A stretch of DNA of 64,000 nt from Globisporangium splendens (GCA_006386115.1 VFIW01000099.1:1-64000), one strand, 5' to 3'; counted from the first letter of the stretch, positions 19,996 through 31,231 are shown. The notes: generated by a model from the letters alone, not told the origin. Numbers and translations are program-made.

Positions 19996-21250
19996 TCCCG
20001 ACCTGGTGAATGCAGTGAGAAATATCCTTCTCTTGCTGGACGCGTCCAATTGTGAACTGGAAGCTGTCGATCCACTCGAGGACTTGCTCTTCGATGTGGA
20101 ATCCGAATCTGATGCGCAGGTTACTGCGTCACCGGGAAATAGCGAGTTGCCACGCTATCTTGCCTTTCCGGCGGAGGAGAAGGATCCGGTGACGGGTCCT
20201 TCTGAAGGGATGGATTTCGTCCCTTCTAGCTGGAGTCACTTATGGGCGCCCAAACCCAATTGGGTTCGTGCACATCGTAGCACCCAGCGTGCGGGCACTC
20301 ACGCGCTGTATGATGTTAGTACCATCAAGGATGATGACTTCGTCCTTCGACAGAACTTCCATCCCAAGGCGCGCGAGGAGTTTTACATCGACCTTTTCCA
20401 TTCGATGCGGTACTTCGATGGTCGATCGAAGTCAAAGAAGTCTCACAGCGCTGAGAAACAAGCGGTGTTCCTTTCGCAAGCGTGGGGTGCCTTCGTTGTG
20501 AATTTCAACGAAGACGCTGCGAAGTGTGTCTCTCGATTGCGAGATAATCGGGATAAGTTCCTCCGGCACAATGCCGTTGGAAAGTTGTTGGCGATCCACG
20601 AGGAATGCGTGAATCTTGGGGTTCCGTGTGGAGTCAAGACCACACCGAGGGGTTGCCGCATCTGCACCAGCGATGATCCTCAGTTGACTGAGGAGCACCT
20701 TCGTGGTTACAACGGCGTGATGCTTCCTCGCGGATTGCAAGATCGAATCCGCGAGTTGTGGAAGCGAGAGTCGATTAGCGTCGACTCTCGTACTGCTGCA
20801 CCAAGCCAGGAACATCGGCTTGGAGCACCGAGGCAGGCTCCCAGGTATCTCGATCTGGCGGATAACCAAGCCAACGAACGCGATAGACGCGCTCCTTCTT
20901 CCCTCGCGACGATCGATCGCGATGAGCAAGTATCTTCTCCACGATCCAGCGTTGGTTCCCCTCGGAGTCTTGCAACGGAGGAGCTGGAGGAGGGAAGATC
21001 TGCTCGTGACTCTGAGGCGCATCCTCAGAGTGATCAGCGTCTTCTTGATCGGCTGAAGTACGCTGAGCGGGAGAACGAGGTTCTCCGACTTCGGGCCGAG
21101 CTAAGCGAGATGATCACGAAGCACGAGCGGCTCGAGGGACGGCTTTCGAGGCTCGAGGCTGATCACAAGCTTGTGCTTGGGATCCTTCGCGACCACGGTC
21201 TCCTGAAGAGGAAGAGACCAACGAGTCATCGTGGCGATGATGCGCTTTGA
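19958..21250 (+). CDS. Antisense coiled-coil protein of Gypsy A
   Basis: 430 codons, ATG at 19958 to TGA at 21248-21250. The first ~820 bp lie between chromodomain stop and polypurine tract; the rest is antisense to the chromodomain and integrase end. The central part (EEFYIDLFHSMRYFDGR ... AWGAFVVNFNEDAAK) resembles the D protein ([17 protein letters not shown] ... [13 protein letters not shown]). Next comes a Cys-bearing segment (GCRICTSDD), a charged linker and a C-terminal leucine-heptad coiled coil (LKYAERENEVLRLRAELSEM ... RLEADHKLVLGIL) with a basic tail. No enzyme motif. A nuclear dimerising protein is inferred. Function is unknown; similarity between two divergent elements argues it is a real gene, not a shadow frame. 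Confidence 0.75.
   Translation: MENFGREGLASADPDLVNAVRNILLLLDASNCELEAVDPLEDLLFDVESESDAQVTASPGNSELPRYLAFPAEEKDPVTGPSEGMDFVPSSWSHLWAPKPNWVRAHRSTQRAGTHALYDVSTIKDDDFVLRQNFHPKAREEFYIDLFHSMRYFDGRSKSKKSHSAEKQAVFLSQAWGAFVVNFNEDAAKCVSRLRDNRDKFLRHNAVGKLLAIHEECVNLGVPCGVKTTPRGCRICTSDDPQLTEEHLRGYNGVMLPRGLQDRIRELWKRESISVDSRTAAPSQEHRLGAPRQAPRYLDLADNQANERDRRAPSSLATIDRDEQVSSPRSSVGSPRSLATEELEEGRSARDSEAHPQSDQRLLDRLKYAERENEVLRLRAELSEMITKHERLEGRLSRLEADHKLVLGILRDHGLLKRKRPTSHRGDDAL
20775..20975 (-). CDS. Chromodomain at the end of Gypsy A pol
   Basis: The minus strand encodes RWIVEKILAHRDR ... ERVYRVRWLGYPPDRDTWEP followed by a C-terminal helix, a typical chromodomain with the YRVRWLGY and DTWEP signatures, ending TAA at 20777..20775. 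In chromoviruses it is the C-terminal tail of integrase and steers integration toward modified histones. Here it is out of frame with the upstream integrase, so pol is broken between 21114 and 20975. Confidence 0.85.
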   Translation of the reverse strand: MQDSEGNQRWIVEKILAHRDRSSRGKKERVYRVRWLGYPPDRDTWEPASVLQADVPGLVQQYESRR

Positions 21251-23837
21251 GACGCCCGACGTAGAACGTCGGTTGTAGACGCATGGTCGGAGGAAGCTCC
21301 AACGTGTATGCGTCCCCAATCCTTTCAAGGACCTTGAAAGGGCCAATGTATCTTGGTAGCAACTTGTTGCTGTCACTGCTCACCACTCTGTTAGGTAGGT
21401 TAGCAGTCGATAATAAAACAAACGAATTTCGTTGAAACTCGTTCGTGTTTTTGCGACCACTCTTGTCCGCTTGTTCTTTCTGACCATCCACTGCGTCGGC
21501 GATTGAATCGCGGACGAAGCGGATGACAGCTTGCCGCTGCAACACTGTTGTAACGATGTCTTTGTCGACGATCGCCGCATGAGCAGTTGCCTGCCCATGA
21601 TGGTGCGAGATCTCCGCGCTCTTCGCTTGTTCCGAAGCAGCTGCCTCACGGACTCCTCCCCCACTCAAGGGAGATGTCACCGACGGAGGGGACATCCCAC
21701 CGAGGATGGACGGAACACGTGGGTGCCTGAGGGCGTTCACGTAGAATAGCGTGTGCCCGGTTGAGACATGCACAGAGTTGTTGATTGCAAACTCTGCGAG
21801 AGGGAGACATTCATTCCAGTGAGTGAATGAATGCGCATAGCTGCGCAGAATATCCTCCAGCGTGCGGTTTACACGCTCGGTCTGGCCATCTGTCTGCGGA
21901 TGATCAGCTGTCGACATTTTGAGCTGAGTGCCCAAGAGTCGGAACAACTCTTGCCAAAAGGCAGCTGTGAATCGTGGATCTCGGTCCGACACGATTTCAG
22001 TGGGCATTCCGTGTAACCTAAACACAGAATCCAGGAATATCTGCGCCGTCTGCTTTGCGGTGACGCTAGCATGGACAGCACTGAGATGGACCATCTTACT
22101 GAAGCGATCCACGATGACGAGGATCCCAGTCTTCTTGCTGGAGTCAGCAGGAAGACCGAAGATGAAGTCCATCGAGACTGACTTCCAACAGTCCGTTGGG
22201 ACTGGCAGAGATCGCAGCGGTGCGTTGGTCACCGGTGCTGGCTTGACGCGCTGGCACACTTCGCATGCGCGTACGTATTTGCGGACCCACTTGTATTGGT
22301 GGGACCAACAGAAGTCGCGGGAAAGCGCGAGATACGTTTTCTCGCGTCCTGGATGGCCGCGGAAAGGCGCATCGTGGTACTCGAAGAGCACACGATTGCG
22401 AAGGTCACTATCGTTTGGAACGACAGCGCGCGGCTCGTCGCTGTCATCTATACGGTAGTAGAGAACATCGTTGCGCATCTCGTAACGATGTAGACGAGCG
22501 CGTTGAGCCGGATCCAACGCCTTGAGCGACTTATCAGTCGGGTCTGACAAGTGGGCAACAAGTCGACTGATGTCGCTATCTGTCGCATACGCCCTTTTGA
22601 TATCGTCGAGGAGCGACGATGTCGGCGTGCTTTCCCGTGTGATTGCCATCACACGGTCTTCCTTTGAGTCGTTTGCTTTCGACTCAAAGTCTGGGCGACG
22701 TGGTAATGCATCCGCGATCACGTTGAACCGTCCGGGTTTGTACTCGACGTCAAACTCGTACTCCGCAAAGAAAGAAAGCCATCGGACCATTCTTTGCGAC
22801 AGATGTGGCGACTTCACTGCGGTGCGCAGCGAAGCGTGGTCAGTGCAAACGGTGAACCGTTTACTTCCGAGCAAATACACTCTGAACTTCGTAAGAGCGT
22901 ACTTCATGGCAAGCAACTCCTTGTCGTGAACCGGATAATTGCGCTCAGCTGGCTTCAGCTGACGCGACTGATAGCAGATCACGCGTTCTCGATCTGCATC
23001 GTCGCACTGCATGAGCGCGCATCCGATTGCAAAGTCGGATGCATCACAGACCACATAGAATGGTCGCTCGTGATCGGCGATCGCGAGAACCGGAGCCTCC
23101 ATGAGACTGCTTTTCACCCTGGCGAATGCATCTTGACATTCGTCGGACCACTTCCAATCGACGTCTTTCTTCAGTAATGATGAAAGAGGTCGGATGATAC
23201 CCGCATAGTTCTGCGAGTACTTATGGAGATACATCGCAAGACCGAGGAACTTGCGAAGATCCTTTTGGCTTGTTGGAACTGGCCAATCGTTGATCGCCTT
23301 GATCTTTTCGGGATCAGGACGCACTCCGTTCTTGCCGACCAAGCAGCCGAGAACGGGGATCTCATCAACACCAAACATACACTTTTGTATGTTGGTGTAC
23401 AGCTTGTACTTCCGCATCAAGTCCAATAGCTGTCGGAGGTGCTCTTTGTGCACTTCCACATCGGATGCAGCATCCGATGCACGACTGTGTATGAACACGT
23501 CGTCAAAATAGCTTGGTGCGAAGTCTCGCACTGGACGTAATAGTTGCGTGACGCATCTATCGAACGTGGCGGGAGCATTTGTTAGCCCCTGTGGCATTAC
23601 GAGCCACTCCCACAGCATCCCGCTCGGGGTGCTGACTGCTGTGAAAGGGATATCCTTTTCACGCATCAAGATTTGATAGAACCCATCTCTCAAATCGATC
23701 GTACTAAAGATAGTACTACCTTGCATACTGTCAATGATGACATCTTTGCGAGGTATCGGCGTTTGCGCCGGGATTGTTGCCGCATTCAACTTGTTGAACG
23801 CATGCACGATCCTCCAACCTCCTGTGGCCTTTTTCAC
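21114..23837 (-). pseudogene. Gypsy A reverse transcriptase, RNase H, integrase
   Basis: A 907-codon frame. The RT begins KKATGGWRIVHAFNKLN and contains DLRDGFYQI and the catalytic SYFDDVFIHS; RNase H has VVCDASDFAIGCAL and NYPVHDKELLA. Integrase has the HHCC finger (HDAPFRGHPGREKTY ... CEVCQRV), the catalytic SMDFIFGLP, VSDRDPRFTAAFW and [11 protein letters not shown], and a GPY/F-like module (LLPRYIGPFKVLERIG). The N-terminal RT fingers lie out of frame upstream: a 1-base loss precedes KKATGG and there is a TAA at 23948. Downstream the frame is lost before the chromodomain. The element is therefore probably not autonomous, though all catalytic residues I can check remain. Confidence 0.9.
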
Positions 23838-23947
23838 ACAGAAGGTGGGCTGCAGTGCGGAGAATTCGACTCGCGCACTTGGCCCGCTTTACGACGAGCT
23901 TCAAAGAACTCGTCGATCACCTTGACTTGCTCTCGAGGCAGTGGCCA

Positions 23948-25119
23948 TTACCTCGTGACACAGTACTTTGTTCCCGGCTTGAGATCAATCTCATGCCGAA
24001 CTCCTTTGTCTGTCGGAAGACGACTGGGAACTTCTTCGGGGAATACGTCTTCGTACTCCTCCAATAGTCCGTAGAATGGACTGTCCTTCAGGGATTCCCA
24101 TCCCTGAGCCTGAAATCGTTCCTTCTTCGTTGGCTCGTCGAGCACATCAGTGTCCATCACTGATGACGACGCAAGGAAACATTCACCGAGTGGGTGTCTC
24201 TGTACTGCCGACTCGGCATTGCTCGATTCCTGAGGAGCAATGTAACATATCTGCTCGAGGGTGCCTCGATGCAGTTCTTTCATGAACCGTTTCTGGCTCA
24301 TGACGGGTAGCGTTACCACTTCCGAAGCGTCCTTCGGAGGGTCTTCTAATGCCATCTCATGAATATGAGATCCATCCTCATCAGTGACCATGACACTGAT
24401 GACTTCGCACGAGGAGACTTGATCAGAGGTCTCCATTGGCGGTACCTTTCCTTCGTCATCGCTCTTCAGTACAGAGTGATGAGCAACCGAAGTCTGTCCT
24501 TTAGACTTTCGGGCGGCTTCTCCATCGAGCATCGTGCTAAGGGGGCCATCGCACACCCTTGCATCATGTCCGTTAACCGACAGCGCGTTGCGCACCGACG
24601 GGCGGTTAGCCTTGTTCCGCTTCATAGCGGGGTAACTGATCGATTGTCGATTCCAATTGATGATCGGCTGATACTTCTTCAGCCATGGCATTCCGAGGAT
24701 GACATCGAACTTGTCATCTAAATCCAGCCAAATGAAGTCTCCTTCCATTTGGCGTCCATCATGCGTGACACGAAGCCGTGTCACGTGTTTCTCCGTCGTG
24801 ACGGTGGCACCTGTTGCCAACCGCACGGTGATCTTCGACTCGGAGGAACGTGATTCCTCCGAAATTACTCTCGCTAGTGCACGAGCGACATGCGATGGAA
24901 CTAAGTTGCTCGACGCACCCGTGTCTAGCAGTCCCCGCAAAGGGGTCGTAAATCCCTCTACGGTTATCTCAAGTTGGATGAGCCGATCTCTCGGCTCATC
25001 CGCAGTCGTGGTAGTCCAGCAGCGCGCGTCACGCACGCTGGGGGCTTGCGTCTCGTGCACCACGATCACACCAGACGCATATTCGCCGGTAGAGCGCCCC
25101 GCGTCTACTGGTGGTTGAC
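23948..25119 (-). pseudogene. Gypsy A protease and pol N-terminus
   Basis: This pol frame is entered by -1 frameshift at 25126..25120. It holds the aspartic protease (LRGLLDTGASSNLV, flap and DVILGMPWL end) and a linker up to KPGTKYCVTR. The TAA that follows stands where C, B and D suggest Gln-Trp (TRQWPLPKEQ), consistent with CAA to TAA. Sense coding resumes at once but shifts frame before RT proper. Confidence 0.85.
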
Positions 25120-25126
25120 GTTTTTT
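25120..25126 (-). promoter_or_regulatory. -1 frameshift heptamer of Gypsy A
   Basis: A AAA AAC in the zero (gag) frame: codons TCA AAA AAC, with the gag TAG four codons later. Slipping by -1 gives KKRQPPVDAG, the pol frame. The same heptamer in the same register occurs in C, B and D. Confidence 0.7.
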
Positions 25127-25227
25127 GATTCTTCGCGCGTTGGACGCGAAGAAGTCGTCCGATGTGTTTCTCGGACGCAGGGAGCGGGCTGCGCTGCTCG
25201 GCACTCGTATTGAAAGTGCCCCAGTTT

Positions 25228-26173
25228 CTAGCAGCGGTGGCACCGCAGCTTGCGCTTGTCGACGGGTCTCTTCGGAGCCGCCGAAGCTTGAACCAACGAG
25301 AGATCCATTGGTTCGGACCCACTGTAACGTGGAGGAGGTCTCGCGTGCCGGAACTGCGCGGCGCGGTAAGGGAACGCGTGAAGCCGTGCTTGCTTCGCGC
25401 TAAAGTCTTCCTGAAGCGCCAGAGCGATTGCTTGCTCTAGCGTTTCCGGGTATTCCCGGAACAGGTAGGTCTTGACGGGACCATCCACCAAACCTTTCAT
25501 GAACGTGGCGACTTGCGTCGCCATGTCGATTGGCTCAGACACGATACTTGATACCAAGTATCGGGCATGCTGGATATACGCGTGGAGATCGCGTTTATCC
25601 TGTCGGATTTCGAGAAATTCCGTGCGAGTACGGAATTCCGACTTTGGTGGCTCAAAGGCGGCACGGATGTCGCCTTAAACTCCGAAAGTGTGGAGAAACA
25701 ACCATGGTCGGCCATTCGGCGACCAAATGCCCAGCTCTTGGCTCTCCCAGCGAGCTTGGACATCGCGAAATCGACCTGTTGCTCCGGATCGTAGATTTGC
25801 CCGGAGCGAATGGCGGCATCGATTTCGACGAACCATCGGAGGAGAGGCTCATTGTCTCCTCCGCCATACTTCGCGACTTCAAGCCTCACAGGCTTTTGTC
25901 GTGGGAACTGTACCTGCGCAGGAGCTGCGCGGGTTGCTTCTCTTCCACGGTCTTCTGCCTCCTTCTGCAGGAACCCGATCGCCGTGAGGCGATGTTGATC
26001 CTGCGACAGGGTGGCAAGGATGGCGAACACGGCCTTTCGCCGATGATCGTCCTCATCCGTTGGAAGGCACTCCACTCGAGATCACTCAAGTGGAGGCAAT
26101 CCTCCCGGTTGATCGTCGCACTCGCGGTTTCCGCGGGTTCGAGATTCATCATCGGTTCTTCGTCAGTACTCAT
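25228..26173 (-). pseudogene. Gypsy A gag, two single-base losses, TAG in zinc knuckle
   Basis: Compared with the intact copy at 46734..47681, A has lost one A in GAAAAGG (before KAVFAILATL) and one in TTTAAAGG (after TLSEFK), both in short A-runs. Capsid-like sequence RWFVEIDAAIRSGQIYDP and AMSKLAGRAKSWAFG is typical of Ty3/Gypsy gag. The frame ends at TAG (25230..25228) in the middle of the CCHC knuckle (CHRC, TAG, KLGHFQYEC), exactly as in C. Confidence 0.85.
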
Positions 26174-26208
26174 TACTGACGGCTCCCGCTCTGTGGTTGG
26201 ACGGACCA

Positions 26209-26609
26209 CTAAGTGCTACCAGGTGTAACGGGACTGGTTACACGGCGTACACGTGCGTTGAGGAAGCGCAGGTGAAAGGAAGGGAGCTTTGCGCGTTACC
26301 GTGCAAATTGAGAAGTGAATTGAAACGTTAAAGTGCTAACATGCAATCGTAGTGACTGAAACCTACGGTGTCTCTCATTGGTAGATAATCGATGTCCAGT
26401 CCGACTATCATCCAATGGGATTAAATCTTAACGGCTTAGTCTTATTGGCTAATATGCAAATGGCTACGTACAGTGTTCATGAGTGACACATATTAATGTG
26501 TCTCCAACTGTACGACGTGGGTGGGTTCGGAAGAGGTGGTAAAACCCATGTGGGAGAAAACCCACACTCTCCTGACCCGGGAACTCATGTAATGGGAGGC
26601 CCCATTACA
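26209..26609 (-). repeat. 5' LTR of Gypsy A and primer-binding site
   Basis: The LTR is 26609..26224 (386 bp) in coding orientation, with the initiator-like core at 26320..26305. The primer-binding site TGGTAGCACTTAG (26221..26209) follows two bases after the LTR end. Elements B, C and E have TGGTAGCACTT in the same place, so they probably use the same tRNA; I cannot name it from the sequence. Confidence 0.85.
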
Positions 26610-26616
26610 CGTGGTA

Positions 26617-26745
26617 CTGTCGTGTCCATATCCCACCCCCGCGTAGCCAACATAGTGTCCGGAGTATGTCACAATAACGCACGGTTTGTTTAAGAGTTTT
26701 AGGGCACAACGACATGCACGAAATTGCCTACATGGTAAAGGTAGT
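26617..26745 (+). repeat. Right copy of the direct repeat flanking Gypsy A
   Basis: Diverged partner of 18937..19060, with many 1-3 bp indels, beginning seven bases after the right LTR. It ends GAAATTGCCTACATGGTAAA and runs into unrelated AT-rich DNA. Confidence 0.7.
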
Positions 26746-26792
26746 TGCAATTTAAAGAGCACTAATTATAAGCACATTTATTAGTGGTGAAT

Positions 26793-27161
26793 TGGACAGA
26801 GGGCGCTGTTCCAAACAGTCCCCTCAAACACGGCACACACCTTGTGCCAAGGAAGCGATCTCCCAACTTGGAGGGAGAAAGACACTTGAGGACTGCGAGA
26901 AATTTGCAACTGAATTGAAATGGTTATGGTTCCTGTCGCTACTTACAAGGTATTATACATCCGATTCATAGGGTGTTGTTGTGCTGCATGTTTATGTTTT
27001 GTTGTAAAACCTCTAGGGAGTCCTAGTGGTGTTTTCATTTGTAGTGTCAGGAACCATAAGCTCATTTCATTCAGTTTGCATATTTGTCCAATTCCTCTCA
27101 GTCTTCCTCTCAAGCGCAAGCGTGCGTGCTGTGTTTGAGGCTGTCTCGATAGCCTCTTACA
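26793..27161 (+). repeat. Fused LTR remnants, D-type (minus) then B-type (plus)
   Basis: 26793 to about 26940 matches the beginning of the D LTR as it lies on the plus strand (GGCGCTGTTCCAAACAGTCC ... GGTTATGGTTCCTG), i.e. the end of a minus-oriented LTR. From about 26941 the sequence matches the 3' two-fifths of the B LTR in plus orientation, ending CCTCTTACA at 27161. The primer-site region follows (CCGGTAGCCTTCGTA), carrying small indels relative to B. Confidence 0.75.
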
Positions 27162-27276
27162 CCGGTAGCCTTCGTATTCCTTCCACGACAAGTCAGAGTC
27201 TGCATAAGCCGCTTGTGTAGAGGTGCGCGGACACTGTCCAAGAGCCCCGGACTGGTTTCGGATTGGTGTTGACACA

Positions 27277-27415
27277 ATGGAGGATGGGTGGATCGCCGTA
27301 GGGTACGCTGGCCTGTCAAGACCTGGGAGCCTGGACGGAATGAGCATGTTTCCTCTCATTGTTTCTAGCCACGGATTGGGCAGTCCCTCGACGTCTGCGA
27401 GCAGTCAACGGTGAG
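27277..27415 (+). pseudogene. 5' fragment of a B-type gag, cut at an inversion junction
   Basis: From the ATG at 27277 the sequence aligns with the start of B gag (ATGAGCATTTTCCTC / ATGAGCATGTTTCCTC, then AGCCACG..TGGGCAG), with several indels that break the frame. Similarity stops after GTCAACGGTGAG. The continuation expected in gag (GCGGCTGTGATC..) is instead found at 58407 on the minus strand. Confidence 0.75.
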
Positions 27416-27908
27416 GACACGACCAACAACTTTTGCCGAGTACTGGGGTCTCATACACGGACTCCGAGAAGCCCAACGCAGTCACTTCGAACCGTTGTAC
27501 GTGATTGGAGACAGCGCACTGATTGCCTCCCAACAGAGAATGCATCGGTCCCCTCGACAGCACCGATTGGCACGTTTATACCAGACAAGTCGACGGCTCG
27601 CGGATTGCATCGACATCCGAGGATGGTACCATCACTACCGTGCCTTCAACAAGATGGCGGACTCAGCCGCCAACCTAACCATGGACACCAGAACCTCAAC
27701 GCAGGTCCACTTCCCAACTCATCGAGCTGCTTTCAACAATCTCACCCAGGATCTTGACAACGACGCCATGCATTGGCTTATGCGGAGTTCGGAAGACCCA
27801 AGGTCATTGGACAACACAAGGCAGCCTCACATAGGACCAAGAGAACATGCCATCTTGGTCAAAGATTATTTAGCACTTAGAAGTGATCTATTGCAATCCG
27901 CGCTATAG
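27416..27908 (+). pseudogene. 3' half of an RNase H domain, cut at an inversion junction
   Basis: Starts GACACGACCAACAAC (DTTNN). One extra T shifts the frame, then comes FAEYWGLIHGLREAQ, PLYVIGDSALIASQ, LADCIDIRGWYHHYRAFNKM and ADSAANLTMD. This is the second half of a LINE-type RNase HI: the NN.AEY.GL, GDS.L and NKMAD.AAN motifs. The missing first half (FFDGGSRGNPGPGGTG) is at 58408..58590 on the minus strand, broken at the same codon. The frame ends TAG at 27908. Confidence 0.8.
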
Positions 27909-27949
27909 ACGCATTTACACTCCTAAATGAAATTCGTAATGAAGGTTAG

Positions 27950-28618
27950 TTAGGAGAATGGATATTGTAGGTCACAACGATGAACCTCAATACACCTCAC
28001 CTTATAAAGGTAAAGATCATTGTCGAGAAAAGCTGCGACTTGGGACATAAGAACTTGATCATTCCCCCGCGATTCGTCGGCGAGTATCTTCGCACTCTTG
28101 GAGTTCATTGCCATGTTGGCGAGAAGATCGGCCATTTTGTTTTGTTCTCGTTTTGTGTGATTCCAGGAGATCCACGCAAAGTTGGCGATGATTTGATTTA
28201 CCCGAACTGCTAGTGGCTGCAACTCGGTCTGGTGTATCGAGGCGAACCCGTTCTGGGATGCGATAACCATTTGGCTACCTCCGAAGGCATCCAACTTGAC
28301 TTCATAGTGCTGTAGGTAGTGTGCACTGTATGCCAGGCTGTCTTTTAGTGCGCTGTATTCACACCAATTATTCGTGACTCCCAATCCCATGTACGCATAG
28401 CTGCATGCTTTGAGTTCCCATCGATTGCTTCGTTCATTCAGGAAGACGAGTGCCCAGCCGCTGCCTCCTGGACCTGGGTTGCCGCGTGCACCTCCATCGA
28501 AATACAGATGCGCCGTCGCCCATGCTTCCAGTTGGCGCGACAAGTCTTGTCTCTCCAGTACGCTGAGCAGTTGGCTCAGGCAGGCAGCATTGATCTTTTC
28601 TCCTTTGAGCGTTCTCAT
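27950..28618 (-). pseudogene. LINE-derived RNase H fragment, array unit 1
   Basis: 222 codons with a full RNase HI fold: YFDGGARGNPGPGGSGWAL, TNNWCEYSALKDSL, GGSQMVIASQNGF (GDS changed to GGS) and NKMADLLANMAM. N-terminal MRTLKGEKINAACLSQLL is the linker that joins RT to RNase H in the plus-strand relative at 33.5 kb. No RT is attached, so it is a fragment, probably inactive. Sequence 3' of the domain differs from units 2 and 3. Confidence 0.8.
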
Positions 28619-29587
28619 CGGAGAAGGTGTTAGACCCCTCTCCTATTCGATCGTATCCACTGTGGCTGAAAACGGAGGACAGACTGCGAACACTTTTTGA
28701 CACTTTCCCCATGATTATTGTCGCATGCAAATCACTTTTTGCAATCACGAACGAACAACTGTGCAGTATTATCAAGTTTAATTTTGCCTGCGTCCATCAA
28801 CATTTTTTTCGACACAAAGTGTGCACTATCCAAGACTTACTGTGTTCTAATGCAATTGGCACTCAAACGTTGAGCGCCATTTGGAACGTTCGTGATTCAT
28901 ATCGAAACGCGCGCGGCGCAGGAACGACGCCGGATCAAAAGGCGCGAAACGCAGCCGGGTCAAAAATGGCAGTGTGAATAAGGAAATGGAAGCGCAATAT
29001 TTTGATAACGTAACAAGAAACATACTCAAACTTATTTACCCTGCAACTACTTGTCATTCCCTTTTTAGCCCCTTTTTTTAATGTGAAAGGCGTTGAAAGT
29101 TGGGGTTGACAAGCAAACGACCTGGGGTAGAGATCGAATATGATATCTTCCTCTGGCTTCTCACCTTCAGGCATATTTCTGCACATCCTCAAGCTGCTAT
29201 GTGTGAACGCTGGGGTACAGCCAAGCCCAATCAGCAATCGAAGGTTCCAAATCGACACAGCCGAGTCCAACGGGACACGATCATTGCTCTCGACATGGTC
29301 TGCTAACTGCCATACCTAAAGCAGACGCACTTTCGATGTGGTCTCTCAGGACACAAAGAAACACACCAATGATCTTGTTTTGAACTTTTCTCCTGTTTAT
29401 TTTTCTGGTAGCTGGGGACACCTCCACGAAAGTGCCTTCTGTTGACTTGCAGACTGTCTGCTGAGTGGTCTCAAAAAAAAAGGGGTAGACAGGACAGGTT
29501 GACGATGCAGTCATGCAATCTAAAGGCGAGTAAACATGCCCTCTGAGAGAGAAGGTAATTCTATTTAACTTATGATCTACATACAGT

Positions 29588-30262
29588 TTAAGAATTCCTG
29601 AGTCTCATTAACACTGCTAAGAGTGAGGTGTTTCTAAGTTTTGACGGTGTGGCACCGATATCATTGTCGAGTAGAGCTGCGACTTGGGACATAAGGACTT
29701 GATCATTCCCCCGCGATTCGTCGGTGAGTATCTTCGCACTCTTGGAGTTCATTGCCACGTTGGCGAGAAGATCGGCCATTTTGTTTTGTTCTCGTTTTGT
29801 GTGATTCCAGGAGATCCACGCAAAGTTGGCGATGATTTGATTTACCCGAACTGCTAGTGGCTGCAACTCGGTCTGGTGTATCGAGGCGAACCCGTTCTGG
29901 GATGCGATAACCATTTGGCTACCTCCGAAGGCATCCAACTTGACTTCATAGTGCTGTAGGTAGTGTGCACTGTATGCCAGGCTGTCTTTTAGTGCGCTGT
30001 ATTCACACCAATTATTCGTGACTCCCAATCCCATGTACGCATAGCTGCATGCTTTGAGTTCCCATCGATTGCTTCGTTCATTCAGGAAGACGAGTGCCCA
30101 GCCGCTGCCTCCTGGACCTGGGTTGCCGCGTGCACCTCCATCGAAATACAGATGCGCCGTCGCCCATGCTTCCAGTTGGCGCGACAAGTCTTGTCTCTCC
30201 AGTACGCTGAGCAGTTGGCTCAGGCAGGCAGCATTGATCTTTTCTCCTTTGAGCGTTCTCAT
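29588..30262 (-). pseudogene. LINE-derived RNase H fragment, array unit 2
   Basis: 224 codons, nearly the same as unit 1 but with the genuine LINE 3' end: after AALLDND it continues IGATPSKLRNTSLLAVLMRL to the stop, as in the copy at 33.5-34.5 kb. The last D motif again reads GGS instead of GDS. Confidence 0.8.
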
Positions 30263-31231
30263 CGGAGAAGGTGTTAGACCCCTCTCCTATTCGATCGTAT
30301 CCACTGTGGCTGAAAACGGAGGACAGACTGCGAACACTTTTTGACACTTTCCCCATGATTATTGTCGCATGCAAATCACTTTTTGCAATCACGAACGAAC
30401 AACTGTGCAGTATTATCAAGTTTAATTTTGCCTGCGTCCATCAACATTTTTTTCGACACAAAGTGTGCACTATCCAAGACTTACTGTGTTCTAATGCAAT
30501 TGGCACTCAAACGTTGAGCGCCATTTGGAACGTTCGTGATTCATATCGAAACGCGCGCGGCGCAGGAACGACGCCGGATCAAAAGGCGCGAAACGCAGCC
30601 GGGTCAAAAATGGCAGTGTGAATAAGGAAATGGAAGCGCAATATTTTGATAACGTAACAAGAAACATACTCAAACTTATTTACCCTGCAACTACTTGTCA
30701 TTCCCTTTTTAGCCCCTTTTTTTAATGTGAAAGGCGTTGAAAGTTGGGGTTGACAAGCAAACGACCTGGGGTAGAGATCGAATATGATATCTTCCTCTGG
30801 CTTCTCACCTTCAGGCATATTTCTGCACATCCTCAAGCTGCTATGTGTGAACGCTGGGGTACAGCCAAGCCCAATCAGCAATCGAAGGTTCCAAATCGAC
30901 ACAGCCGAGTCCAACGGGACACGATCATTGCTCTCGACATGGTCTGCTAACTGCCATACCTAAAGCAGACGCACTTTCGATGTGGTCTCTCAGGACACAA
31001 AGAAACACACCAATGATCTTGTTTTGAACTTTTCTCCTGTTTATTTTTCTGGTAGCTGGGGACACCTCCACGAAAGTGCCTTCTGTTGACTTGCAGACTG
31101 TCTGCTGAGTGGTCTCAAAAAAAAAGGGGTAGACAGGACAGGTTGACGATGCAGTCATGCAATCTAAAGGCGAGTAAACATGCCCTCTGAGAGAGAAGGT
31201 AATTCTATTTAACTTATGATCTACATACAGT

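Larger units (their letters stand above)
19061..26609 (-). mobile_element. Gypsy A: complete Ty3/Gypsy chromovirus with antisense ORF
   Basis: Two LTRs in the same orientation (19061..19447 and 26224..26609) bound a 7.5-kb element coded on the minus strand: primer site, gag, protease, reverse transcriptase, RNase H, integrase, chromodomain, polypurine tract. By eye the LTRs differ at about five positions, so insertion is fairly recent. The coding part is decayed: two single-A losses in gag, a stop and frameshift before RT, and a frameshift before the chromodomain. On the other strand, at the 3' end, lies a long open frame (19958..21250) with an N-terminal companion. No matching 5-bp target duplication is visible. 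Confidence 0.93.

Noticed and set aside
26610..26614. Five-base target-site duplication for Gypsy A
   Set aside because: Left flank GTAAA and right flank CGTGG do not match, so I do not claim one.
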